Assembly: GCA_029298735.1 (NCBI GenBank)
Contig: JANSLP010000005.1
Coordinates: 1-64,000, forward strand
Source: Ophiostoma sp. CBS 140.51
Lineage: Eukaryota; Ascomycota; Sordariomycetes; Ophiostomatales; Ophiostomataceae
DNA: 64,000 nucleotides
Direction of reading: 5' to 3'
Part shown: positions 1 to 10,625 of the stretch, one piece after another
Position numbering within the stretch: position 1 is the first letter of the stretch
Layout of the letters: each line of letters opens with the position of its first letter
The notes under the pieces: generated by a model
Databases searched by the model: none
Told to the model about the DNA's origin: nothing
Seen by the model: only the letters and a program-made list of their open reading frames with translations
Position numbers and translations under genes: made by a program

Positions 1-596
1 TTTATTTGTTTTCTTTACTGTAGCCACCTGTGGCCTACCACACGCACCGGTGAATAGAACATTCACCCACTTAGTTCTGTGACAGTTTTTTCCCCAGAGG
101 GTTCTGTCTAGCTAGTCGCCAATAGTCAGGACTGACTGAGAAAGGCGGATAATAATAATATAAGGACAATCGTAATATGATACATGCAAACAGCTTCATA
201 GTAAAACAAATGGAAAGAAAGAAGCTGGAAAAAAAAAAGAAGAAAAGACCAAAAAAGACCAAAACTGACTCGAGAATATCGCAACAAATGCGAACAGAAT
301 TCTGCAAAGACTACTCCTCATTGCATGCAACACGTTCACCAAGTCTGTTGAGGAGTATCTCAATAAACATAAGGCCGTATTTGAGGCGGTTGGGCGGGCT
401 CCAGAATAGGACAATGAAACATCCAGAATAAATAGAGTCCTTGAAAATGGTAAAAGCTGGAGAGAAGGAAACAAAGGGAATCGACATAAGAGAATTCTTT
501 TTCGAAAAGCGACGCGTAGAGGGGAACAATGAGTTGGAGATAATGGAGGAAGACTATCACGGGGATGACGCGGAGGCCGATCCAGGTTCTGGCAAA
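1..596. other. Intergenic, downstream of 5-oxoprolinase
   Basis: No gene seen. It should hold the 3' UTR and polyadenylation region of the minus-strand 5-oxoprolinase gene. There is an A/G-rich stretch around 205-260. The short open frames here have no coding character. Confidence 0.6.
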
Positions 597-3500
597 CTAA
601 ACCTGCAGAGCCGTGTCCTCGCGTGCACCGTGCGTGCCCTTGCGCCAGGACAGCTGCGGGTCGGCAGCGGCCGATGTGGCCTTGGCTTTACCGGCCGGAC
701 CCCAACCGCCGCCACCTGGCGTGCACACAATGATGCGGTCGCCCTTGTTCATGGGTGCGCTGTTCTTGGCGCCCAGGTTGATCTCGCGCTCCTCCATCTC
801 GACATCCTCCGCAGAACCATCGTCGCCCTCCTTACCATCTTCAAGTCGCCTCAGGGCCACCTCCCAGCTGGCCTTCTCGACATGACGCACCCACAGGTTG
901 AGGCCGCACTGGCCCGGCTCGCCGCCTGCCAGACCGTAAGGCTGGTAGACACGGCGCTCACTGAGGATGGACACCTGGAGGGGCATGCGGAACTCAATGT
1001 CGCGGACGACACCGTCGCCACCGCGGTGCTGGCCGTTGCCACCGGAGCCCTTGCGGAGCGAGAACTCACGGAGGAGGACGGGATACCGGCGCTCAAAGAC
1101 TTCGGAGTCGGTGATGCGTGTGTTAGTCATGTGTGTGTGCACGCCACTGGTGCCGTCCCAGTCGGGACCAGCACCACTGCCACCAGCAATCGTCTCGTAG
1201 TAGCCGAAGCCCTTGACGGTGTCACTGCCGGCCACGTTTCCGCCGAAACCGAAAGTCAGGTTGTTGCAGTCGCCCTGGGAGGCGGCACAGGCCTCGAATG
1301 CCTTGAAAATGACGTCTGTCACGCGCTGGCTTGTCAACACGTTGCCACCGACGACGGCTGCGCGGTCCGAGGGCGAGAGCAGCGACTTGGGCGGGATCTT
1401 GACGGTGACGGGACGCAGACAGCCCTGGTTGAGCGGGATGTCCTCGGAGATCAAGCAGCGCAGACAGTAAATGATGGCGCTGTATGTGACAGCCTCGGGC
1501 GCATTGATGTTGCCGTAGACCTCGGGGCCTGTACCGGCGAAATCAAAGACGGCCTCGCCCTTGTCGGCGTCAATGGCCACACGCAGCTTGATCGGGCTGC
1601 CGTCGTCCATGAAGTCGACTGCCGAAAGGTCACGGCCCTCGAAGCGCTTGCTGACCTGCTTAAGCAGGTTGCGCACACAGAGAGCGGCGTTGTCCTGAAT
1701 GGCCCGCATGTAGAGGTCGACTGTGTCCTCACCGTATTCTTCGAAAAGAGTCTCGATCAGCGAGATGCCCTTCTGGTTCGCCGACACCTGTGCCTTGAGG
1801 TCGTTGATGTTGTCCGCGAGACAGCGCGTGCCACTGCACCCCGGGTACTTTGCCGGCTGCTTGTAGAACAGGTCGACGACCAAATCCTCGTCGAAGCGAC
1901 CACCAGCCACGATCTTGGCTGTCTTGACGGCCGCACCCTCCTGGTACAGCTCGCGCGAGTGCGGTGGCATGCTGCCGGCCGTGATCCCGCCAATATCGGC
2001 GTGGTGGGCACGCGAGGCTGCGTAGAAGAGAATGTTCTCGCCCTTGCGGTCAAAGGCCGGCATGATGAGTGTGACGTCCGGAAGATGGGTGCCGCCGTAG
2101 GACGGGTGGTTGCTGATGATGACGTCGCCCTTTTCGAGCTTGCCGCGCCAGATCTCAGCTTGACGGCGCACACATGTCGACAAACTGCCCAAGTGGACAG
2201 GCAGATGGGGTGCGTTGGCAACGAGAGCACCGTCGGCGTCAAAGATGGCACACGAGAAATCGAGGCGTTCTTTGACGTTGGTGCTGACGCTCGTTTTCTG
2301 CAGCGCGCGGCCCATTTGCTCGGCGATGGCCATGAAGCGGTGGCCAAAGACACTCAACAGAATAGGGTCCACCTCACGATCGCCCTTGTCCTCACTGGCA
2401 CCTGAAGCATCCTTCTCCTTCTGAGTAGCACGGCCGTCACGCTTAATGTCGATGATGACGTGCGTCGCCAGCTTGGTGGCCGATGTGCCGGGTGCAACAA
2501 CAATCGTCTGTGTTCCGTCGGCCAACATGGCAGGACCAGCCACACGATCACCGATAGCCAGGTCCTCAAGCTTGAAGATGGGCGTCTCGACGCGGCCGCT
2601 GTCAAAGTAGACCTTGGCGCTGTTGTGCTGCTTGGCGTTGTCCTTGACGTCGCTGATCGTGACGGCCCCCAGCTGCTCGTCGACCGTCTTCTCGTCGTAC
2701 CTGAAGCTGCGGGCAATGCCACGCACGCGGACATCGTCGACGATGATGTCACGGTCGTCAAGCGTGAACCCAAACTCGTAGCGGTGGTGCTGTACAAACG
2801 CTTGGCCGTACGCCCACTGGTCGCCGTCAAAGTTCCTCTTGGCCTCGTCGGCCGTCGGCTGCACAATCATCAGCGCCGACTCTGTGCCACGGTACCGCAT
2901 GTTGAGGTATTCTTCAAAGACCATCTCGTCGTCGGAGAAGCCTTGGTCACGGAGGGCAGTGCGGGACCGCTCGCGCAGCTTGTCCATCTTTTCGCGGAGT
3001 TCGCTAACGACGCCCTTGTTGTCGCTCTCCTTCCACACTTTGGACTCGGGCTCCTGCTGCTCGTCCACCACGTCCGCCAGCGCCATGCCGTAAGCCGACA
3101 GAACCGATGAGTAGCGATGCACCAGGATCTGACGGATGCCCAGCGACTGTGCAATCGCAACAGCGTGCTGTCCACCAGCACCGCCAAAAGTCGCCAGACG
3201 GTGCTTAGAAGGATCGTGGCCCTTGGCCTCAGTGATGGACCGGATGGGCCGGGTCATGCTTTCGTTGGCCACTGTCAGGAAGCCGAAAGCCACCTCGTCG
3301 ACCGTCATCGTCTTGCCCGTTGTCGACTCGCTGTTGATCTGGTCTGTGAGCTTCTGGAGAGCGGCCTCACTGGCAGCCACATCCAGGCCTTCGTCCTCGT
3401 TCTTGCCAAAGATCTTGGGGAAGAACTCGGGCAGCAGACGGCCTAGGTGCAGGTTGGCGTCCGTCACGGTGGCCGGACCACCCTTGCGGTAGCATGCTGG

Positions 3501-4763
3501 GCCGGGATGAGCACCAGCCGACTCGGGGCCGACCACAAACAGACCGTTGCGGAAGAAAAGCATCGAACCACCACCGGCTGCCACTGTGTTGATGTCTAGC
3601 TGCGGCGACTGGATCGTGACACCTGCGGTCGTTGTCTCAAAGGTGTGGTCGTAGCGGCCCTCGCCGTAGCGGGAGACGTCTGTCGAAGTGCCGCCCATGT
3701 CGAAGCCTAGCACGTTGATGCGCGTCTTGGGATCGTAGGATGTGATGGCATAGCCCACCACACCACCCGCCGGGCCCGATAGGATGGCCTTGAGGCCTGT
3801 GAACTTGTCGACGTCCACCAGGCCGCCGTCACTCTGCATAAACTCACAGCGAGCGCCACGACCGCTGCCGCTGGCCTTGTCGGCGTCCGACTTGTCCTTG
3901 ACGCTCTTGCTGCCCAGGCCGCCGGCAAAGCCCTCCTGGAAGCCGGCAATGTACTTTTTGATGGCGGGTGTGAGGTAGGCATCGGCACAGACCGATGTGG
4001 CACGCGAAACGAGCTTGATCATGGGCATCAGCTCTGAACTCAGGGATATATGGCCAAAGCCGATTTCGGATGCAATACGGCCAATGAGCGCCTCATGGTC
4101 GGGGAAAGTATAGGCGTGCATCAGACACACAGCAATGCTGCGGATGCCGCTATCGTAGACGGCCTGCAGCTGTTTGCGGATCGCTGCCTCGTCGGGCCGT
4201 TGCAGAACACGCACTGTCTCGCCGGACACGCCCATGACGAGCTCCGTCTCGGGCGAAGAGGCCTCGGACGTGCGAGCGTGCACCTTGACCTCGGTCTGTT
4301 GTCTCTCGGGGTCTTCTGCATAGTCTTCGAGAGTCACGCGTTCGTCGATTTCAACCACTTGTTCGTACAGCACATCGGGCTTGCGGATAGCCAGGTCAAA
4401 GATACGCGGACGAGACTGGTTGCCAATGGCCAGGCAGTCACGGAAGCCACGGGTCACCACGAGGGCAATGGGCTCACCCTTGCGTTCGAGAAGTGCGTTT
4501 GTAGCCACCGTCGTGCCCATGCGAATTGAGTCGATTTGTGCAGTGTCGAGTGCCTCGCCGCGAGGGATATCGCGCTTCAGGAAGTGGGCCATAATGCGCC
4601 GGATACCCTCGAGCGGTGCGTCGGCATAGTTGGCCGGGTCTTCGGACAACAACTTGATGACAATGTGCTCGCCATCACAACTGCCAAAGCAGTCGGTAAA
4701 GGTTCCACCGCGGTCGATGGCGATGGAGATCTTGCCCTTGCGGGAGTCTGTCGAGGAAGACAT
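597..4763 (-). CDS. OXP1: 5-oxoprolinase (ATP-hydrolysing), single exon
   Basis: The product is 1388 aa and hydrolyses 5-oxo-L-proline to L-glutamate using ATP, in the cytosolic gamma-glutamyl (glutathione) cycle. The N-terminal hydantoinase-A-type half shows the actin-like nucleotide signature IAIDRGGTFTDCFG near residue 15 and a second phosphate motif, GFDMGGTSTDVSRYGEGR, in the middle. The C-terminal hydantoinase-B half begins near residue 850 (DPILLSVFGHRFMAIAEQMG) and runs to a Gly-rich end (CTPGGGGWGP). Length fits the fused eukaryotic enzyme (about 1290 aa in yeast). The start at 4763 was chosen because it directly precedes the first domain and has a good context (CTACAATG). The frame stays open another 65 codons upstream but has no in-frame ATG at its beginning and is hydrophobic, low-complexity leader-type sequence. 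No intron is needed. Confidence 0.95.
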   Translation of the reverse strand: MSSSTDSRKGKISIAIDRGGTFTDCFGSCDGEHIVIKLLSEDPANYADAPLEGIRRIMAHFLKRDIPRGEALDTAQIDSIRMGTTVATNALLERKGEPIALVVTRGFRDCLAIGNQSRPRIFDLAIRKPDVLYEQVVEIDERVTLEDYAEDPERQQTEVKVHARTSEASSPETELVMGVSGETVRVLQRPDEAAIRKQLQAVYDSGIRSIAVCLMHAYTFPDHEALIGRIASEIGFGHISLSSELMPMIKLVSRATSVCADAYLTPAIKKYIAGFQEGFAGGLGSKSVKDKSDADKASGSGRGARCEFMQSDGGLVDVDKFTGLKAILSGPAGGVVGYAITSYDPKTRINVLGFDMGGTSTDVSRYGEGRYDHTFETTTAGVTIQSPQLDINTVAAGGGSMLFFRNGLFVVGPESAGAHPGPACYRKGGPATVTDANLHLGRLLPEFFPKIFGKNEDEGLDVAASEAALQKLTDQINSESTTGKTMTVDEVAFGFLTVANESMTRPIRSITEAKGHDPSKHRLATFGGAGGQHAVAIAQSLGIRQILVHRYSSVLSAYGMALADVVDEQQEPESKVWKESDNKGVVSELREKMDKLRERSRTALRDQGFSDDEMVFEEYLNMRYRGTESALMIVQPTADEAKRNFDGDQWAYGQAFVQHHRYEFGFTLDDRDIIVDDVRVRGIARSFRYDEKTVDEQLGAVTISDVKDNAKQHNSAKVYFDSGRVETPIFKLEDLAIGDRVAGPAMLADGTQTIVVAPGTSATKLATHVIIDIKRDGRATQKEKDASGASEDKGDREVDPILLSVFGHRFMAIAEQMGRALQKTSVSTNVKERLDFSCAIFDADGALVANAPHLPVHLGSLSTCVRRQAEIWRGKLEKGDVIISNHPSYGGTHLPDVTLIMPAFDRKGENILFYAASRAHHADIGGITAGSMPPHSRELYQEGAAVKTAKIVAGGRFDEDLVVDLFYKQPAKYPGCSGTRCLADNINDLKAQVSANQKGISLIETLFEEYGEDTVDLYMRAIQDNAALCVRNLLKQVSKRFEGRDLSAVDFMDDGSPIKLRVAIDADKGEAVFDFAGTGPEVYGNINAPEAVTYSAIIYCLRCLISEDIPLNQGCLRPVTVKIPPKSLLSPSDRAAVVGGNVLTSQRVTDVIFKAFEACAASQGDCNNLTFGFGGNVAGSDTVKGFGYYETIAGGSGAGPDWDGTSGVHTHMTNTRITDSEVFERRYPVLLREFSLRKGSGGNGQHRGGDGVVRDIEFRMPLQVSILSERRVYQPYGLAGGEPGQCGLNLWVRHVEKASWEVALRRLEDGKEGDDGSAEDVEMEEREINLGAKNSAPMNKGDRIIVCTPGGGGWGPAGKAKATSAAADPQLSWRKGTHGAREDTALQV

Positions 4764-6303
4764 TGTAGTGTGGGAGAAGGGGATAGAAAAGAGAAGTAAA
4801 TTGAGAAGAGAAGAACAGTTGGAGTATCGTAAAACAAAGCCGCAATGCTGTGATGCAGAAAATAAGAAGAAAGAGAAGCAATTGTGAAGTTTAAAAGGGC
4901 TTGAAGCTGGAGATTCGGATTGAGATTGAGTGAAGATGGAGATGTTGGATTGAGACAAGATGAAGTTGACAACGACAGCTGCTTTCTATATATCAATTAG
5001 CCAGTGTGCCTTGTTCGTCATAGACTCCTATTCGTCTACGATCAATTGTGTTTTGTGCAATCTCGAGGTGTCAAAAAGCCTTGTTTTGATTTCGAAAAGG
5101 CTTCAAAAGTCAATAGACGCAAAGACATAAAAGAAGCAAGAACGCCTCCGGTCTCCTGCCCCGCGAAACGTCAGTCCAGCTCGCTTGTATCTTTCGTCCC
5201 ATTTTGTGTGGGGAAGTACTTACGGCCTCCTCTGCCGGCAGTTAGCGGGTCCCATCGTGCCTCCTGATCGGACAGGCCTGCCGGAGCTCTTATCGGCGTA
5301 TCGCCCCTCCATGCGCTTTCCTTATTGGGGAGACGTCCTCCACGACGTTCTCCTGCTGGTCTGGACTTGACAATAGCGCGGATGGTACAACAAGTGGGCG
5401 GAATGCAGACATGGCACCTGCCTGCTTTGAAGATGGAGCCTTTCAAGAATGAAGGCGCGTGAGTGGCTCTTTCCTTAACTGGTGCATCATCACGTCGTTC
5501 CTGCCACAGAGAGCAAACTGTCTCGCCTGCCTCTTTTGAACAAGAGAAGTTCTCAATCCCCAAAAGTCCCAAAAGTCCGTTCTTACCACACGTGACCCCT
5601 CTTCTCACGTTTCGAGCTTCTTTCGTTCTTTTCCCCTTCTCCCCTCTCCAACATCTCCACCAAACGATCCTCACATCGCCAAGACGGTTGCCTTGGAATC
5701 ATTTTGGGCCTGATATTACGCCGAATCCCACGCGAGCACCGCGAGACCGGCGCCATTCCCACGACACACCGTGCTTTGACACCCCGACTTGGCACCCCGA
5801 GAAGGCTTTCAATTTGATGTAGGACTTTTCAACCTCTTCAGTCTTTATTATTTTACTTCATCTCTGCCTCTTCCGCAACTGTCGAATTATCCTCGACCGT
5901 TATCTTCCGCCTTCACGATCCACCGCCGCTTTCACGGCAGATCTCGACGCACCAACCCTGTCCCTCCATTGCACTTGGGTCCCCGCATCTGACTCATGCT
6001 GACAGCATTTCGGAGCATTTCGTCGCCTTTTAAACGCCTTTTGAACATTGGAAACACTGCATCATCAGCTCTACTACGACGGTAGCTTCCAGTGGCCGAA
6101 CAACCACGATTGGCGGCTCACCCATTCGCCCATACTTGCCAGTTGCAGAAGGTGATTGTTGCCTTTCAGGATCCTGGTAGGACTTTCACAAAAAAAGTAT
6201 AGAAGGTAGCGAGAGGGACGATTAAGCCGAACAAAAGAGAGAAAAGACACCCAGGCACAAATTTTCTGTACTCTTTCCTATTACAATCACTACCGACAAC
6301 ACA
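4764..6303. promoter_or_regulatory. Divergent intergenic region between OXP1 and adenosine deaminase gene
   Basis: This 1.5-kb stretch separates two head-to-head genes and should contain both promoters. On the OXP1 side there is a TATATAT sequence at 4987-4993, about 225 nt before that start codon. On the deaminase side, 5600-6000 is pyrimidine-rich, as in many filamentous-fungal leaders. No conserved protein was found in it. Confidence 0.5.
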
Positions 6304-8202
6304 ATGGGAGGCTTCACCGACGAGGACTGGGCAAACGTGTCCAGCGAGCTGCCCACCACAGAAGATGCTGTCATCAAGCAATATTTGAAGGGCCGCGATG
6401 GCTTGATCGCCGAGGAGCAGAAGAAGCGGAGTGGTGCGTTAATCCCCGTTTAGTATTATAGTCAATACCTGAAGGTCGGCCTGCCTCGCCGTATTGACGT
6501 CTGTACTAACGTAATCCTCTTCCTCTCAGACTATGCCTTCCGCCAGGCACTCTCCCCCATCGCTCGGAAAGCATGTGCGATCGTTGATCGTATCCGCGCA
6601 GACGAGCGCAAACGGATCTGGACACCAAAGCTGGAGGAGAAGATTGCTACGGGCGAGGGTGGACCTGAGGCTGGCCGCGACGATGGCGCCGGCATGACCC
6701 TGTACCCGGGCCAAATGTTCACACACGCCAAAGGCCTTATGGAGAGCACGGCGCTGTGGAATATTGTCCGCAAATTGCCCAAGGGTTCCCTGCTGCACGC
6801 CCACTGTGACGCCATTGTCAACTTTGAATTCGTTTTTAACGTGCTGCTCGAGACCCCCGGTCTGCACATTGTCGGCACGTCAGGCCCGCTGGCCACACCG
6901 GCGCAGCTTGCCGAGCGCCTCCTGACCTTCCCCTACCGCAAGGTCGCCCGCCCGATTGTGACTGTGGAGGAAGCCGAGGCCAGCGGCAGCACCAAAAAGG
7001 CCAACCCGCCACCCTGGGACCCGAGCTACGTGGCCGGCACACCCGTGCTGCTGACTGAGGCGGCCGATGCGTTCCCCGACGGCGGGCGCAAGGGTTTCGT
7101 TGCGTGGCTCAAGACCCGCTGTACCATCTCGCAGCGCGACGCCGTCGAGCAGCACCACGGCCTCGACCATGTCTGGCGAAAGTTCTTCAACTGTTTTGCC
7201 ATGATGGGTGCCATGATCCACTACGAGCCGGTGTGGCGTGCGTTTTTGCGCCAGCTGATGAAGCAAATGTACGATGACGGGTTGAGCTGGGTCGAGGTAC
7301 GCATCAAGTGGCCCTGTGACTACCACCGTGAGGGCAGTGAAGAGCCCGAAGAGGATTACCTCCACCTGTTTGGTGTCGCCGAGGAAGAGGTCAACAAGTT
7401 CCGCAAGGAGACCAACAATGTCTTTTGGGGCCTGCGCTTCATCTGGACGGAGCTGCGCGGCTTCGGTGCCCGTGCCATTACCGAGAACATGGACTATTGT
7501 ATTACCACCAAGCTGGCCTACCCGCACATGATTTCCGGCTACGACGTTGTCGGCCAGGAAGATCTGGGCCGCCCGCTCAAGGACCTGCTGCCGGAGCTGT
7601 TTTGGTTCCGCAAGCAGTGCGCCGAGGAGGGTGTCAACATTCCCTTCTTCTTCCACGCCGGCGAGTGCCTGGGCGACGGCGACGATACCGACAACAACGT
7701 CTTTGATGCTATTCTGCTGGGCACGCGCCGTATTGGCCACGGTTTCAGCTTGTACAAGCACCCGCTGCTCATCGATTTGGTCAAGGATAAGAAGATTTTG
7801 ATTGAGTCGTGCCCTATCAGCAACGAAGTCCTGCGTCTCTGTGGCAGTATCCTGTCGCACCCGCTGCCCGCTCTGCTGGCACGCGGTGTCCCCTGTGGCC
7901 TCAACAACGACGATCCGGCCATCCTCGGTCAGGACTTGGAGGGTGTCTCCCATGATTTCTGGCAGGCCCTGCAGGGGTGGGACAACTTGGGTCTCGCCGG
8001 TCTGGGCTCGCTGGCCGAGAACAGTGTGCGCTGGTCGGCCTTTGAGGACGAGACCAACGAGGAGTGGACGCAGCACATCCGCGAGGCGTCGCTGGGCAAG
8101 AGCATCAAGGCCCAGCGTCTCAAGGAGTGGAGCGTGCAGTGGGAGAAGTTTTGTCTGTGGGTCGTGACCGAGTACGGCGAGCAGTACGGCGATGAGGAGT
8201 AA
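6304..8202 (+). CDS. Adenosine deaminase-related growth factor (ADGF/CECR1-type) family protein, two exons
   Basis: Exons 6304-6433 and 6530-8202 (intron GTGCGT...CTAAC...CAG) encode 600 aa. This is the amidohydrolase-fold adenosine deaminase family that converts adenosine to inosine with a catalytic zinc. Visible active-site motifs are LLHAHCDA (metal-binding His133 and His135), FFHAGE (His419, Glu422), RIGHGF (His447) and LNNDDP (Asp504, Asp505); the ESCPISN block near residue 470 is also typical. The long N-terminal helical region before HxH places it in the ADGF/ADA2 branch rather than the short ADA1 or adenine deaminase branch. ADGF proteins of animals are secreted, but the N-terminus here (MGGFTDEDWANVSSEL) has no signal peptide, so a cytosolic location is inferred. 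Substrate specificity cannot be read from sequence. Confidence 0.9.
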
Positions 8203-8624
8203 GCAATATGTGATGTTTTCTTCTTTTTTCTTCTCTATCTTTCTCTCTCTTTTGTTTGGGTCTAGTTTCTGATGTTGTACTTTCACCAAGGCGTGTTTAC
8301 CACTGGGACGGTTTAAAGGAAAGCGTAACGACATCGCATTCAACATGAGCGCATTCAACATGGAATGTTACGGGAGCGTATACTGGGTTATATTTATTTT
8401 GTATCTTGGGTCTTTTTACACTACACTTCACTTCGTCACACTACTTTTAAATAAAAGGTTCTCGAAAAAGAGACTTTTTAGGTATTTTTGCTATCTAAGC
8501 TAAACAAATCGCACGCAATTGCATTGCTTGGCCAGTCTGCCATAATGTGTCTTCCCTCATAAGTGGTATCGTAAGAATTATTAAGAATTAAGGGGAAAAA
8601 GTCGTAATCGTCGACCAGCCTGGC
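8203..8624. other. Convergent 3' region between the deaminase and CsbD-like genes
   Basis: AT-rich spacer between two tail-to-tail genes, expected to hold both polyadenylation signals. No gene seen. Confidence 0.5.
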
Positions 8625-9188
8625 TTACTCGCGGCGAGCTTGCTCGGCCTCGGCCTGCTTTTGGATGTCGACCTCGGCACCGCGCTGTTGCGTCTTGCCG
8701 ACGTCGTGCTGTCTCTGGTACTCGGCTTCCGCCTCAGGGTTGCCCGTAATGTTGGCAATACCGCCACCAACGGTGCCCTTGATGCGGTCAGCGGCACCCG
8801 ACACAAAGTCGTTGACCTGACCGCGGGCCTCCTGCTCCTGGCCGGCGCGGTTCTGCTCGCGGCCAGTCGACTTGAGCTGCTCGCTGCCGATAAGGCCACC
8901 GAGAGCCTCCTTGGCGGAACCGACAGTCTGGTTCCAGCTGCCCGTGGTACGGTCGGGGTCGTCACGGGTGACGGCGCCAGCGGACGAGGCCGTGAAGCCG
9001 GGGCCCTTGACGGTGGCGTGGGAGGCGTCGTACTCAGCCTTGGCGCCCTCCTTCTTGGTCTCGCCGGCGCTCTCCTGGCCAGCGCTGCCAGTCAGGTTGC
9101 CGAGGGCGCTCTGGACGGTGCCAACAGCGGAGTCAATGTAGGACTGAACGGTTGAGGGACCGTTGTTGGAAGTGTTGGAGGAAGACAT
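8625..9188 (-). CDS. CsbD-like stress-response protein
   Basis: Intronless, 187 aa, very hydrophilic and rich in Gly, Ala, Gln and Glu. It carries CsbD-type repeats: VQSALGNLTGSAGQES near residue 25, SAKEALGGLIGSEQLKS near 93, and a third, degenerate ADRIKGTVGGGIANITGNP near 140. CsbD-like fungal proteins are small, mostly disordered and stress-induced; some have been described as binding mismatched or cruciform DNA. The biochemical role is not established by sequence. The start at 9188 follows a long CA/A-rich leader. A TATA box and three STRE-like sites lie upstream (see separate entries), which supports stress-inducible expression. Confidence 0.85.
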   Translation of the reverse strand: MSSSNTSNNGPSTVQSYIDSAVGTVQSALGNLTGSAGQESAGETKKEGAKAEYDASHATVKGPGFTASSAGAVTRDDPDRTTGSWNQTVGSAKEALGGLIGSEQLKSTGREQNRAGQEQEARGQVNDFVSGAADRIKGTVGGGIANITGNPEAEAEYQRQHDVGKTQQRGAEVDIQKQAEAEQARRE

Positions 9189-9347
9189 TTTGTTGGTGGT
9201 TGTGTGTGGTGGTTGAGATGTGTGGGAGAGAATGTTGTTTTGAATGTTTGATGTTTGTTTGTTGTGAGTGTTGATCTTGTTGTGAAGATTGTTTGAAGCT
9301 GATGAGGAGAAAAAAAATCGACGGTCCAAGAAGGGAGGAAGCAGGGA

Positions 9348-9356
9348 CTTATATAG
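9348..9356 (-). promoter_or_regulatory. TATA box of the CsbD-like gene
   Basis: On the minus strand the sequence reads CTATATAAG, a canonical TATA element about 160 nt upstream of the start codon at 9188. Position and perfect match support it; no transcription start is known. Confidence 0.6.
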
Positions 9357-9509
9357 ATGGCAGGTCATGTCAGGGAGCTGTCAGGGAAGGCGCGAAGCTT
9401 GTGTGTGAGCTTGGTTCACGATGGCGACAGAAAACGCCGCAAAGGAAAGAACGATCGTACATGTGCTCCACAGTACCAAGGAAACGCGTAGATTTCTGGC
9501 GCCAATAAT

Positions 9510-9598
9510 AGGGGACGGTACTTTTGTTCAATGTTGGTCCCAAAGGGGAAACGACGTTCACCAAGTGTCGTTTCTGGCAGGTGCAATGACGAAAGGGG
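9510..9598. promoter_or_regulatory. Cluster of three STRE-like (AGGGG) sites
   Basis: AGGGG occurs at 9510-9514, 9544-9548 and 9594-9598, about 320-410 nt upstream of the CsbD-like start codon and beyond its TATA box. AGGGG/CCCCT is the stress response element bound by Msn2/4-type zinc-finger factors in yeast. Function in this fungus is inferred. Confidence 0.4.
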
Positions 9599-10625
9599 GT
9601 GCTGTAAGTGTGGGAGGCCGATGACGTCATAGGTGTCTATGTGGCTTCTTCTCTTTCTTCAGTGGTGTTCGTGCGCATCCAACAGTGGGTAGGCCAGCTA
9701 TGATGTCACTGGAAAAAAGAGAAAGAGCAATCCGACGAGCTGAACTCCACTGAAAAGCCACATCCAAGGCCAAGAACCAAAACAGGCAACTAAATGAGGT
9801 AAAACAGCATCCTATCGATTGAAGCATGTGGGTTTGTCGAGATATGTCGAAAATAGATTTTTCTGTAATTCTCTGTATGATTCTATTGGTTTCTTTGCGG
9901 TTGGACAGACATATGGTTCTTGTAAAATATTCCGATCAGAGTCCCTAGTGATAGCGCCCTGAAAATCAGCGCTTGGCGGTGCCTAAAGCTGCTGACTTAC
10001 AGGGCCTCCAGGGGTCTAACAGCGCCTGGTCTGTTGTAAGACGCCAACAGCAGTTCGTGCCTCACTAAAACGGCAAGAGCCGTTAGACAAATACTGGCTT
10101 GACAGTTGAACATTAATGGCCATGTAAGTATGGCACATTATTTTACGAAAATGTGAAGAATGAAGTAGATTGTTGTGCAACAGTTTATGTGCATTATTTT
10201 GTGAAAGAAAATAAAATAAATAATACATTAGACAGGAAGGAAAGCCAGGTATCCTCATTCTATCATCTCCCTGTCCTGAGATGAACTCCGCGAGGGGAAA
10301 GTAAAAGTTGATATGAAAAAGAAGGCAGTAAAAATCATAAACATGAACATAAGCATAAATGACCGGCCACAGGGCCATAGAAGAGATTCCAGCCCGAGAA
10401 AGAATAGACATAAAAGGAAGAAATGGAAAAGAAGACGCAATAGACAGTCTTCAGGCATGTATGTTTCATTGAATGGTCCCTCTCGTCCAGCCCTTACACA
10501 TTAACCAATCCGTAAAAAAACATGTAAAGAGGAAAAGAACACTAGAGTATGACCAACAACAAATGAACATCGTGACCAGAACGAAGCAAGCCGTTCAATT
10601 TGGTTCAGCTTTCGCCTCGTTTCGC
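9599..10625. other. Intergenic between CsbD-like gene promoter and NFS1 3' end
   Basis: No coding region recognised. Around 9945-10045 a GC-richer patch contains several short inverted GCGCC/GGCGC-like words. It also carries a minus-strand GTAAGT near 10000, which looks like an isolated splice donor. The remainder is A-rich and probably includes the NFS1 3' UTR. Confidence 0.4.

Noticed and set aside
441..2405. 654-codon plus-strand open frame antisense to 5-oxoprolinase
   Set aside because: It mirrors the GC-rich third positions of the real minus-strand gene, has no recognisable domain, and the opposite strand encodes a full enzyme.
4764..4958. 65-codon N-terminal extension of 5-oxoprolinase
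   Set aside because: Begins at a non-ATG codon, hydrophobic low-complexity sequence, and family similarity starts right after the ATG at 4763.
6880..8361. 493-codon minus-strand frame antisense to the adenosine deaminase
   Set aside because: Shadow of the coding strand; composition is low-information Leu/Val/Gln-rich and the sense strand carries all deaminase motifs.
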